Below, piece after piece: positions 15,517-23,826 of a DNA stretch of 64,000 nt (position 1 is the first letter of the stretch; each line of letters begins with the position of its first letter). Below the pieces are notes generated by a model. That model was not told the origin of the DNA and did no database searches. It was given only the letters and a program-made list of their open reading frames with translations. This stretch comes from Glaciecola sp028401415 (lineage in GTDB: Bacteria > Pseudomonadota > Gammaproteobacteria > Enterobacterales > Alteromonadaceae). Location: positions 4,278,001 to 4,342,000 of the forward strand of contig NZ_CP171821.2 of assembly GCF_028401415.2 (NCBI RefSeq). The letters run 5' to 3'. A program made the position numbers and the translations under genes.

Positions 15517-16044
15517 ATGTCCGATCATGATAAAAAGCACCGCGGCGTCAGTTATCGTCTCCTTTTCGCCATCGGCAAAATAAATTTGCTGATCATTGCG
15601 ATGTATTTTTGTGCAAATGCATTTGCACTTGAAGAGAATAATAGTGAAGGGCAATCTCAATACGAAGAGGGCATCGATACTGTTACGCTTGCATTTGGAA
15701 ACGATGTAAACATAGAAGTCGAATACGCGGACGAACCGCATGAGCGACAGCTTGGGTTAATGTATCGACGTCAGATGTGCGAAGACTGCGGCATGTTGTT
15801 CAAGTTTGATAGTGTCAGGGTGGCAAGCATTTGGATGAAAAACACCTACATTCCTCTTGATTTGGCCTACATCAATGCATTTGGCAAAATTATCGATATT
15901 AAGCAGCTTGTGCCTCACGATTTGACTTCTGTCCCAAGCTCTATGCCGGTTTTGTACGCACTAGAAATGAACGAAGGCTGGTTTGCCGCAAACGGGATTA
16001 AAGAGGGAGACAAAGTTTCTTTGCCAGCCTCCGTAAAGCCCTAA
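15517..16044 (+). CDS. DUF192 (COG1430) family exported protein
   Basis: This 175-residue protein has an N-terminal signal (about residues 14-38, ending CANAFALE) and a DUF192 domain. The domain signature is seen in 'ERQLGLMYRRQMCEDCGMLF', 'VASIWMKNTYIPLDLAYIN' and 'VLYALEMNEGWFAANGIKEG'. DUF192 proteins are small beta-rich secreted or periplasmic proteins without an assigned activity. GAAGG precedes the ATG. The domain carries two cysteines (CEDC) not usually stressed in the family. It is followed 39 bp later by lysC. Confidence 0.88.
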   Translation: MSDHDKKHRGVSYRLLFAIGKINLLIIAMYFCANAFALEENNSEGQSQYEEGIDTVTLAFGNDVNIEVEYADEPHERQLGLMYRRQMCEDCGMLFKFDSVRVASIWMKNTYIPLDLAYINAFGKIIDIKQLVPHDLTSVPSSMPVLYALEMNEGWFAANGIKEGDKVSLPASVKP

Positions 16045-16083
16045 TCTACGAATAATGAATGCTCGAAGGATAAACAATTAAGC

Positions 16084-17433
16084 ATGCAATCTTCATTAAA
16101 TATCGCTAAGTTTGGCGGCACAAGCGTCGCAAATTACGACACAATTAATAATTGTGCGCAGGTGGTCATTAACAATCCCAACACCAAAGTGGTGGTGGTG
16201 AGTGCGGCAGCTGGCGTAACCAATCATTTGGTACTGTTGGCAAACACCTCCTTAACCTCTCAACAAGCAAGCGAGATCATCGAAAAAATTCGCGTGATTG
16301 AGTTAGCCATTTTGAATGAGCTAAAAAATCCAAGTGAGGTTGAGGATAAACTCTTTGCCTTACTTGATGAGTTAGAGGAATACGCCTGTCATGAGGAAAT
16401 TAATTTCAGAGATGATTTAAAAGATGCTTTGCTTTCCATGGGTGAACGTATTTCGTCACTATTGGTCGCCGCCATTATTCGCGAACACGGTTACCAAGCC
16501 ATTAACTTTGACGTCAGAAAAGTGCTTAGAACAGATTCTCGTCATACCGAGGCAAGTCCAAACATTGAAGATATTGAGCGATTGTCTGCACAGTTACTCG
16601 CTCCAGAGCTTGAGACTGCCATTGTGGTCACTCAAGGCTTTGTTGGTGCTGACAAAGCAGGCAAAACGACAACATTAGGACGCGGTGGGTCAGATTTTAC
16701 GGCAGCGCTGTTAGCGGAGGCGCTTGGTGCATCTACCTGTGAAATTTGGACGGATGTTATTGGCGTGTACACGACTGACCCGCGCATCACTGATAAAGCC
16801 CGTCCGCTAGCGGAGTTAAGCTTTGAGGAAGCCGCTGAAATGGCAACATTTGGCGCAAAAGTGTTACACCCTGCAACCATGGAGCCTGCGCTTCGTCAGA
16901 ATATTAAAGTATTTGTGGGCAGCAGCAAGGAGCCTGAGAAGGGCGGAACGTGGATAGTGCGAGACTGTAAGCATGAGCCTGCATTTCGCGCCATTACACG
17001 CCGTAAAGACCAAGTTCTGGTTACGGTGAAAACTCCGAAAATGATGTATGCTCAAGGGTTTTTGGAACAAGTGTTCCATATCATTGCCAAGCATAAGCTC
17101 AGCGTAGATTTAATTACGACATCTGAAATATCGGTGTCGTTCACGCTTGATAATCCGCCCAATAGTATGTCGGAAAAAATCAATAAAGAGACCTTACTTG
17201 AGCTGAGCCAACTTTGTGAGGTGAATGTCGAGCGAGATTTTGATGCAGTAACGGTGGTAGGGAACAACATGCATTCAGAAGCAGGTGTCTCGGCCAAAAT
17301 ATTTGCTGCGGTGGCCAGATTCAATTTAAGAATGATTTGCTTTGGTGCGAATGTGCATAACCTATCTTTTGTGGTAGATAAAAACGACAGCACGGATGTA
17401 GTAAAAGGACTGCATGCAGCGCTTTTTGAATAG
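16084..17433 (+). CDS. lysC: Lysine-sensitive-type aspartate kinase (class III)
   Basis: The 449-residue product has the kinase start 'IAKFGGTSVANYDTI', the substrate-binding 'TLGRGGSDFTAALLAEAL' and 'EIWTDVIGVYTTDPR', and two C-terminal ACT domains (from about residue 310) for amino-acid feedback. It phosphorylates L-aspartate, the first step to lysine, threonine and methionine. Length and lack of a homoserine dehydrogenase domain match E. coli LysC. No lysine riboswitch is apparent in the short 39-bp gap upstream, so it is probably read through with the DUF192 gene or from an internal promoter. Confidence 0.95.
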   Translation: MQSSLNIAKFGGTSVANYDTINNCAQVVINNPNTKVVVVSAAAGVTNHLVLLANTSLTSQQASEIIEKIRVIELAILNELKNPSEVEDKLFALLDELEEYACHEEINFRDDLKDALLSMGERISSLLVAAIIREHGYQAINFDVRKVLRTDSRHTEASPNIEDIERLSAQLLAPELETAIVVTQGFVGADKAGKTTTLGRGGSDFTAALLAEALGASTCEIWTDVIGVYTTDPRITDKARPLAELSFEEAAEMATFGAKVLHPATMEPALRQNIKVFVGSSKEPEKGGTWIVRDCKHEPAFRAITRRKDQVLVTVKTPKMMYAQGFLEQVFHIIAKHKLSVDLITTSEISVSFTLDNPPNSMSEKINKETLLELSQLCEVNVERDFDAVTVVGNNMHSEAGVSAKIFAAVARFNLRMICFGANVHNLSFVVDKNDSTDVVKGLHAALFE

Positions 17434-17911
17434 CCGATGCAGGTCTAAATGAGGATACTATTTGCTTTTCCTCTGCTTAGAATCAACGACATAAAAACAC
17501 ATTAAAGCGAGCGGCTACTGTTTCTGTTCTCTCTGACAGGGCCTATGTCGTAATACTCACTTGGCAATCAATCTCTGAGCTTATGGTCTTTGAAAAAATC
17601 ATCACTAATTAGGGCTTTTAAAGCTTTGTGAATATATTGTTGCTTACATTGTGCCAGCATCTTAAACGTAGCAATCACACCCCTTTGGCTGTATGAGCAT
17701 GACTAAGGCTCATTGCGGCTGCAGTAATAACTGATAAAGGGAGTGTGGAATAGTTTTACATTTGGATGAGATTTTACCAACCGATCGGTTTGATGTTTCT
17801 TTTGCTAGAGCGTTTGAAAAAAACAGTTGACTATTTTTTGCACATTATCGTAACCTAAGAAACATGGTCACAAATTGACCAGTCATTCATGAATTACAGG
17901 GAGAGTTTTCA
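17434..17911. other. Long intergenic region upstream of the secreted-protein pair
   Basis: No gene was found. The region contains a perfect 12-bp palindrome AACCGATCGGTT (17779-17790), shaped like a binding site for a dimeric regulator (for example TetR type). A TTGACT box follows near 17827. This probably carries the control region for the genes starting at 17912. Confidence 0.5.
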
Positions 17912-19648
17912 TTGTTTAGATTGCCTATAATACTATTAAGCCTTATCTTTCTAATTGCCGCCTCAGGAAAATCTGACGCTAGAGGCGCAAGCTCAATGGC
18001 GCTTGATTCCAACGACATAAGGTCGAACGGGAACGGTGACTGGGGCAGCGCAGCACTTCACGAGAGTGCAATTCGTAGTGCCACCGATCAAGGTGTTAAT
18101 AACTTGGATTCGTGGACGAGTGAGCAGCAGCGTGAGCATATTGAAAATGGTGGTGCTGTAGACTACAACGCAAGAGCAGCAGCAGGCTTGAGTACTGAAG
18201 CCGACGCTTTCACCGGTGCAGGTTTGAGTCAGTCTGATTTTGGCTCATGCGGTACTTGCGGAGGCGACGATAACAGTTGGCCTAGTGGAAATGTTAACAC
18301 AGGTTCTTTTGTAAGCCCTGAGACCTTTTCATTTAACATTAAAACGTCAACTCCACCTGAGTCATTCAATGACTTCGATGCCGCATTCGAAACGTCCAGA
18401 ACCATTATTGAATCGCGCCACAATAGCGGCGCTATTGCTGATGCGGTTGAAGACGACTTGGTCCGCCAAACCGAAGAGGCTCTATCAAATGCGACAAGCG
18501 GGTTTGACATTTTTGGCTACGCTAATTCTCTTGTTGATGCAGCCCGAGACATCGCTCAAAATATAGCAGAAAGAACACTTGCCGCAGCTGGCCCGCATGT
18601 CAAAGCATGGCAAGCTGGAAGCAGCTTTTCGGCGGGTGCAACTGACACGCTGGAGAGCTTGCGGCGTTTTACTAGAGGCGCCGCACTCAGTTATGACAGT
18701 CAAAATCGACAGCGAATTGATGCTGGTTTAGACCCGATTACAGAAGTTATTCCAAGGGGGATAATAGACTGGGCTGTCCGAACCGGAAACTTACCACCAG
18801 AATTTAGGCAACTGTACGACTATACTTTGGATCGCTTTGAAGTCTTTGAAACAAACGATTTACAACATCATGAAACGGCACGAATGCTTGATGAGCTTTG
18901 GGGAAATGGTTTAATCGACATCGCACTCCCTGGAAATGCAAATGCTGGACCGTTTCAAGCTGACATAGAATCCTTTTACGAGGGTGTTGAGTTGACAGAT
19001 CAGCAGAGGCGTGCACTTAATCATTCCATTGTCATAAAAGGCTCGCCCGCATTTATCCAAGGGCTTAGGAACAGAACCCAGCGTTGGGAGCGTCCTAATG
19101 GTGCATTTGTTTTTCCTAATTTTGAGGCCGTTGGCGACCCATTTGCGGCCGGTGGTTTAGCCTTTGTACCCGAAAGAGGGATACTTGACGAGACTGAACA
19201 CCAAAACACTGTGCAAGAGGAGTTTCAGCACGCTTTTAATTTCACTATAGGAGAGTATGCTACTGCCGCGGTAGAGGCGCACGAGCGAGGTACACGAAGA
19301 CTTGATGCGTTCAGCGGCGAACTCGAGCGCGCCCAAACACTAGCAGCCCTTCATGAGAGTATGGAAGCGAGAGAAAGGTTGATCGAGACCCCATTAGTAG
19401 GCGGCAACTTCGGTGTTGAATACCATACACAAATAATTGAGGGTGTAGCTAAAACCCAAATTTTGAGTAGGGAAGACCATATTGCGGACGTATTGAATAC
19501 CACTACCCTATCCTATGAAGACGCGGTTACCCTCACTGACCAAATTAGAGAAGCAAGTGCCGAATACATCGAGGTGATTAATCTCGGTGCGCTTGAGTTC
19601 ACCGAAGAGAGATTTCAAGAAATTTCAGATGCACATTCACAAAACTAA
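17912..19648 (+). CDS. Uncharacterised exported protein, first gene of secreted pair
   Basis: A 578-residue protein starting at a TTG with GGGAGAG upstream. An N-terminal signal (LPIILLSLIFLIAASG) is followed by a Ser/Gly/Asp-rich stretch with a GSCGTCGG motif near residue 111, then a mostly helical body. Around residue 430 the sequence 'NTVQEEFQHAFNFTIGEYA' has an ExxH core inside a helix, followed by 'VEAHERGTRRLDAF' and 'ALHESMEARERLIE'. This recalls zincin-type metallopeptidases or polymorphic-toxin domains, but the canonical first His of HExxH is Glu here, so activity is only a guess. No family was recognised. The next gene begins 59 bp downstream and is also exported. Confidence 0.8.
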   Translation: MFRLPIILLSLIFLIAASGKSDARGASSMALDSNDIRSNGNGDWGSAALHESAIRSATDQGVNNLDSWTSEQQREHIENGGAVDYNARAAAGLSTEADAFTGAGLSQSDFGSCGTCGGDDNSWPSGNVNTGSFVSPETFSFNIKTSTPPESFNDFDAAFETSRTIIESRHNSGAIADAVEDDLVRQTEEALSNATSGFDIFGYANSLVDAARDIAQNIAERTLAAAGPHVKAWQAGSSFSAGATDTLESLRRFTRGAALSYDSQNRQRIDAGLDPITEVIPRGIIDWAVRTGNLPPEFRQLYDYTLDRFEVFETNDLQHHETARMLDELWGNGLIDIALPGNANAGPFQADIESFYEGVELTDQQRRALNHSIVIKGSPAFIQGLRNRTQRWERPNGAFVFPNFEAVGDPFAAGGLAFVPERGILDETEHQNTVQEEFQHAFNFTIGEYATAAVEAHERGTRRLDAFSGELERAQTLAALHESMEARERLIETPLVGGNFGVEYHTQIIEGVAKTQILSREDHIADVLNTTTLSYEDAVTLTDQIREASAEYIEVINLGALEFTEERFQEISDAHSQN

Positions 19649-19707
19649 GTCTTAGCATAGAACGGCTTCACGCTTAGCTTTATTTCCATTTAAGGAAGAT
19701 TAGGAAT

Positions 19708-22700
19708 ATGAAAATCATTACCCCACTATTTTTGCGACTTGTTAGCTTGCTAGTCATGTTGTTCCCCCTTATAGCTAATGCGGAAGGCGTAAGCAATGCA
19801 GAGCGACTAGAGTCCATTGAAAATCTGAATAATTTAAAGGCAAACGCTAGTCACTCTGACATTGCAATTGCGATGATTGAACAACAGATATACATGCAAT
19901 CTTTATTACTCTCTAAGGATGCTAAGGTCGCTAGCTGTGCAGAACTGCTCGCCGTTAACCCTTACATGCAAACTGGCGCATATGTTTTGCATCAAGACGG
20001 TGCCGACAAGAGTTTTATTTGCGAAATTGAAAGTGGCATGGTTACCGCGCAGTCAGAAAACAATATTGCGACAGAGACAAACTGCATAATATCAAATTCA
20101 TGCTTGCGAGCGCCTGAAACCTTTCTCGGTGACATTTATTCAGAACAAATGGAAGGCACGAACATTGACGATATACTCAATGGCACTGACCGCGGAGACT
20201 TGATTCTGGCGTATCAAGGAGATGATGTCATTTACGCTGGGGGGGGCGACGATGAGCTAAGAGGTGGAGACGGAAGCGATACCTTAAATGGTGGTTCAGG
20301 TAATGATTTAATTTATTCTGGAAACGGGTCAGATCGCATTTTTGGCGGCCGCGGAGAAGATGCTCTGTATGGCGATTTAGGCGATGATTACCTCGCTGGG
20401 GGAGATCATAATGACGTATTGTCTGGAGGGCAAGGGGATGACTTACTAGAAGGCGACTCTGGCGATGATTATTTACTCGGCGACAACGGCTCAGACTTTT
20501 TAGTTGGAGGCTCTGGCGTTGACTATTTAAAAGGTGGGAATGGCCGCGACTTTTTGCTAGGCGGTCACGGCGATGACCGGCTTGAAGGTGGCGAAGGGCA
20601 TGATGACTTGCATGGTCTCGAGGGTCGTGATGATTTGTATGGAAATGGCGAGAACGACCTAATTTATGGTAACGAAGGCGCTGACCGACTTACAGGCGGC
20701 GCAGGACACGATCGACTGCATGGTGGCGATGACGATGACCTATTATTCGGCGACGATGGCACTGATTTACTCGACGGAGGCGCTGGAAACGACTATTTGG
20801 ACGGTGGTACAGGAAATGATTTCCTGTTCGGAGGTGAAGGCAACGACACCCTGCTAGGGGGTGATGGTCCAGATGTATTTATTTTTTATCCTGGGTCGGG
20901 TCGGGATGTGATAAACGAATTCGATTTGGAACAAGACCGAATTGATATTCGCTTTTTTGACTTAGACCGCTGGCGAGATTTAAAAAGAGTGCTTACTTGC
21001 TATGGGCAGCATAATCGTCCAGAAACCTACTGCGTAATTCGTCTCAATGCAAACGACCACATTGCTATCATGGATGCGCCTTTAGTGCGTTCTTTGATGA
21101 CTAAAAGCGTTCTCAACGAAGTGTTCATGTTTGAGTTTGATGACGAAACACAGGCAAACAGGGATTTTGTTACTGACACATATGAGCGCTATTTTGGCAG
21201 GGTGCCAGCGTTTCAGGGCTATCATTTTTGGATGGGCTATTTAAAAAATCATACATTTGAGGAGGCCGAGCGAGAAATAATCTATGGCGCCAGCCGAGAA
21301 GATCAGGTTCATATAATTGCCAATACGGCAGAGGCCGCTAGAAGCTTTCTTACAAGCAATGGCTTCGATGTACCAGAGTGGTTGCAACCCGGCAATTCTC
21401 CAATAGAGCAGCTCATCAATAGCCTTTACGTCAAGTACTTTGACCGTTCACTAAGTGAAAATGACATGGTGTATTGGGTTAATCAATCGCTTAATTTAAC
21501 TAACCGTGAGCTTGAAGCATATATTATTTATGGTGCGCAACAAGGGGATAAAAATCACCTTTGCGGATACACTCATGAGCTAGCCCGAAACTATTTACTC
21601 AGTAACGATTTTGCCGTACCTGCATGGATAGAGCCTGCGGCAGTAAGTGCACGTAGGGACACTGTAAACGGTTTCTATGCGAGTTTGTTTAATCGAACGG
21701 CTGAAGAGGGTGGTTTAGGGTATTGGAGCGGGCAGATATGTTCATCAACAGAGACAGAAGTAAAAAGGGACATGATCTATTCTGCTTCAGATTTTGACAG
21801 ACAGAACATTATCGACCACAGTTTGGATAGCACCTTTAATTTCCTGAGAGAGAATGCTTTTGGGATCCCACACTGGCTAATTGATGCGGCCGATGCAGAC
21901 TACAGCGACATCGACAAAGAGAACTTTATCAACACCAAGTACTTGCATTATTTTGGCCGATATGCAGATGACGCAGGATTGAGTTTTTATCTTGAACATC
22001 TTGTTTCAAGAGGACTAGAGCCGACTATAGAGGCGAGTATTATTATTGGCGCTGCGGATATCGACCGAGTGCATGTGGTGCAGAATAGAAAACAAGATGC
22101 CATTGACCACTTACAAGCTTATGGATTTGACATACCAGAATGGCTGCAAGAATCAGCAGACGAAACGCCCCCATATGGTGATGCAGAAAAGAGGAGCTTT
22201 ATTCAGTCCGTCTATATCAAATATTTTGACCGATATCCTGATGAAGATGGTATGAATGCATATTTAGATGCCCTAGAGTCGATTGACAAACAAATCGACG
22301 TAGAATATTGGATTATCACTGGCGCGGTTGGAAGCGACCGCAATCGGCTCATTTCGCATAATGCATCAAAAGCAATTGCCTTTTTAAACAATCATGGCTT
22401 TGCAGTTCCCAGTTGGTTGTCTGGTGCAATTAATCCACCTTCTAGGCCTGATCTACCTGTACCACCTGAGTACTCCGAGGAAGCCAAGATCGAATTTTTG
22501 CAATCGGTGTATCGCAAGTACTTTGGTCGAACGGCCGACAATATTGGTATAAATCTTTACCTCGTAGAATTGACTGGCCCTGAAAGAGAGAACCAAGTAG
22601 AGGCATGGATAATAACGGGTGCATTGAGAGACGACAAAGCATACCTTGTGAGATTCAAGGGGGCACAGGCTCGAAACTTCCTGCAAAACAATGGTTTTAC

Positions 22701-22977
22701 GATACCAAACTGGTTAACTTGGTCGACGCACAACACCTGGAATCAAACAATCGAGCAAATTTATAGTAGATACTTTGGGCGCACTCCAGATCAAGCTGGT
22801 AAGGACTTTTGGAGGGGCCAATTGGCTGTGTTTGGCGCAAGTTTTGTTGAGCGCGAAATCATTTATGGTGCAAACGATGAGGATAAGGCGCGACTTAATA
22901 GTTCATCAAGTCGCCGAGATGCGGCGCGACGATTTTTGCAAGACAATGGATATTCGGTTCCTGATTGGATTGAGTAG
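19708..22977 (+). CDS. RTX calcium-binding protein with seven DUF4214-like repeats
   Basis: This 1089-residue protein has a Sec-type signal (ending LIANAEG), a short domain with several cysteines (to about residue 135), then about 27 nonapeptides of the RTX type GGxGxDxLx (residues 150-391). After a beta-rich capping region (DVINEFDLEQDRIDIRFF), residues about 485-1089 are seven tandem units of roughly 85 residues. Each opens with Y..YFGR.PD..G..FW, has II.GA in the middle and ends NGF.VP.WL. This matches DUF4214, found in bacterial surface and S-layer-associated proteins. RTX repeats fold on calcium outside the cell. A cleavable N-terminal signal is unusual, since RTX proteins normally leave by type I secretion with a C-terminal signal. 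Surface or biofilm matrix role is inferred. Confidence 0.9.
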   Translation: MKIITPLFLRLVSLLVMLFPLIANAEGVSNAERLESIENLNNLKANASHSDIAIAMIEQQIYMQSLLLSKDAKVASCAELLAVNPYMQTGAYVLHQDGADKSFICEIESGMVTAQSENNIATETNCIISNSCLRAPETFLGDIYSEQMEGTNIDDILNGTDRGDLILAYQGDDVIYAGGGDDELRGGDGSDTLNGGSGNDLIYSGNGSDRIFGGRGEDALYGDLGDDYLAGGDHNDVLSGGQGDDLLEGDSGDDYLLGDNGSDFLVGGSGVDYLKGGNGRDFLLGGHGDDRLEGGEGHDDLHGLEGRDDLYGNGENDLIYGNEGADRLTGGAGHDRLHGGDDDDLLFGDDGTDLLDGGAGNDYLDGGTGNDFLFGGEGNDTLLGGDGPDVFIFYPGSGRDVINEFDLEQDRIDIRFFDLDRWRDLKRVLTCYGQHNRPETYCVIRLNANDHIAIMDAPLVRSLMTKSVLNEVFMFEFDDETQANRDFVTDTYERYFGRVPAFQGYHFWMGYLKNHTFEEAEREIIYGASREDQVHIIANTAEAARSFLTSNGFDVPEWLQPGNSPIEQLINSLYVKYFDRSLSENDMVYWVNQSLNLTNRELEAYIIYGAQQGDKNHLCGYTHELARNYLLSNDFAVPAWIEPAAVSARRDTVNGFYASLFNRTAEEGGLGYWSGQICSSTETEVKRDMIYSASDFDRQNIIDHSLDSTFNFLRENAFGIPHWLIDAADADYSDIDKENFINTKYLHYFGRYADDAGLSFYLEHLVSRGLEPTIEASIIIGAADIDRVHVVQNRKQDAIDHLQAYGFDIPEWLQESADETPPYGDAEKRSFIQSVYIKYFDRYPDEDGMNAYLDALESIDKQIDVEYWIITGAVGSDRNRLISHNASKAIAFLNNHGFAVPSWLSGAINPPSRPDLPVPPEYSEEAKIEFLQSVYRKYFGRTADNIGINLYLVELTGPERENQVEAWIITGALRDDKAYLVRFKGAQARNFLQNNGFTIPNWLTWSTHNTWNQTIEQIYSRYFGRTPDQAGKDFWRGQLAVFGASFVEREIIYGANDEDKARLNSSSSRRDAARRFLQDNGYSVPDWIE

Positions 22978-23041
22978 AGCGCACTAAGACATCAATTGAA
23001 AAGGCACTTCTTAAGCTTGGATGCAGGAGCATTCGGCACGA

Positions 23042-23711
23042 TTTACGCTAATTAACCTGTAGCCTGAAAGCGTTGTTAGCAATGAAGTGGGTTTTAGAGC
23101 CTCTACAGATGCGTCTGAGTTTTCAATCAGCGCGTATAGAAATGATTATGAAAACTTCATTGAGTCTTTGGCATTGAATGGTTTGAACGCGCAAACCGGG
23201 TTACTGGAATTTCAAGCGCGTTATATTATTAACGAGGTAGAAATCAGTGGTGTTGCCGTAAGCGCTACTTGGTTTATGGGGGAAAGTTTCGAGTCGCTAG
23301 CGCATTGGATGCTGCGGTTGAGTTACTCGAGTCAAAAATAGCGAAGATAAAGCTATCGGTGCTGAGCTTGACTCCATATTACCTGCCCAGAGCATCGTTG
23401 GTATAAGCTATGTTAGCCTTGATGCACATTGGCGAATAGAGCTTGCTACAAGCTACACTGAGCAGGCCAATACAGTAGAAAACGAACCTGATGCGCCAGA
23501 GTTTTTCGTCGCACCGAGTTATACCTTGGTTGACTTACTTGGGCACTATCAAGTGACACCGAATATTCGCATTAATGCTGGTATATTCAATCTATTCGAC
23601 CAGGAGTATTATCTTGCATCAGAAGTCCGAGGGCGCATAGAAAATGAAAACCTTGGCAGATTCTCATCACCGGGCAGAAATACTTCAGTTAATGTGGTGA
23701 TAAATTTTTAA
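23042..23711 (+). pseudogene. TonB-dependent receptor remnant (C-terminal part)
   Basis: The 3' end of a TonB-dependent outer-membrane receptor can be read in pieces. The piece after 23063 reads PESVVSNEVGFRAST, then 'YRNDYENFIESL', then, after a frame change near 23320-23340, 'AIGAELDSILPAQSIVGISY' and the typical ending 'AGIFNLFDQEYYLASEVRG' to a terminal aromatic F. The conserved NLKPE motif reads NL-stop-PE because of TAG at 23060-23062. The plug and most of the barrel are absent. With a stop, a frameshift and a 5' truncation it cannot make a receptor. Relatives take up heme or iron chelates. Confidence 0.85.
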
Positions 23712-23753
23712 GATTAGACTCATCGTCGCGCAATGTGAGTGAAAACAAGTTAT

Positions 23754-23783
23754 AAAAAAAGCGACCCAACAAGGTCGCTTTTT
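23754..23783. terminator. Bidirectional terminator
   Basis: AAAAAAAGCGACC and GGTCGCTTTTT form a stem around CAACAA, with A and T tracts on both sides. It lies between the receptor remnant and the convergent chemoreceptor gene, so it can stop transcription from either direction. Confidence 0.88.
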
Positions 23784-23826
23784 CATTGAGCACTCAATCG
23801 CTCACACTCAATTGTTTTTACTGACT

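Noticed and set aside
20155..20880. RTX coding repeats as a DNA satellite or CRISPR-like array
   Set aside because: The 27-bp periodicity comes from the nonapeptide code, and the reading frame is intact across it.
23087..23341. A stand-alone small gene in the receptor remnant
   Set aside because: The sequence continues the TonB-receptor pattern on both sides of its ends, so it is a fragment of a broken gene.
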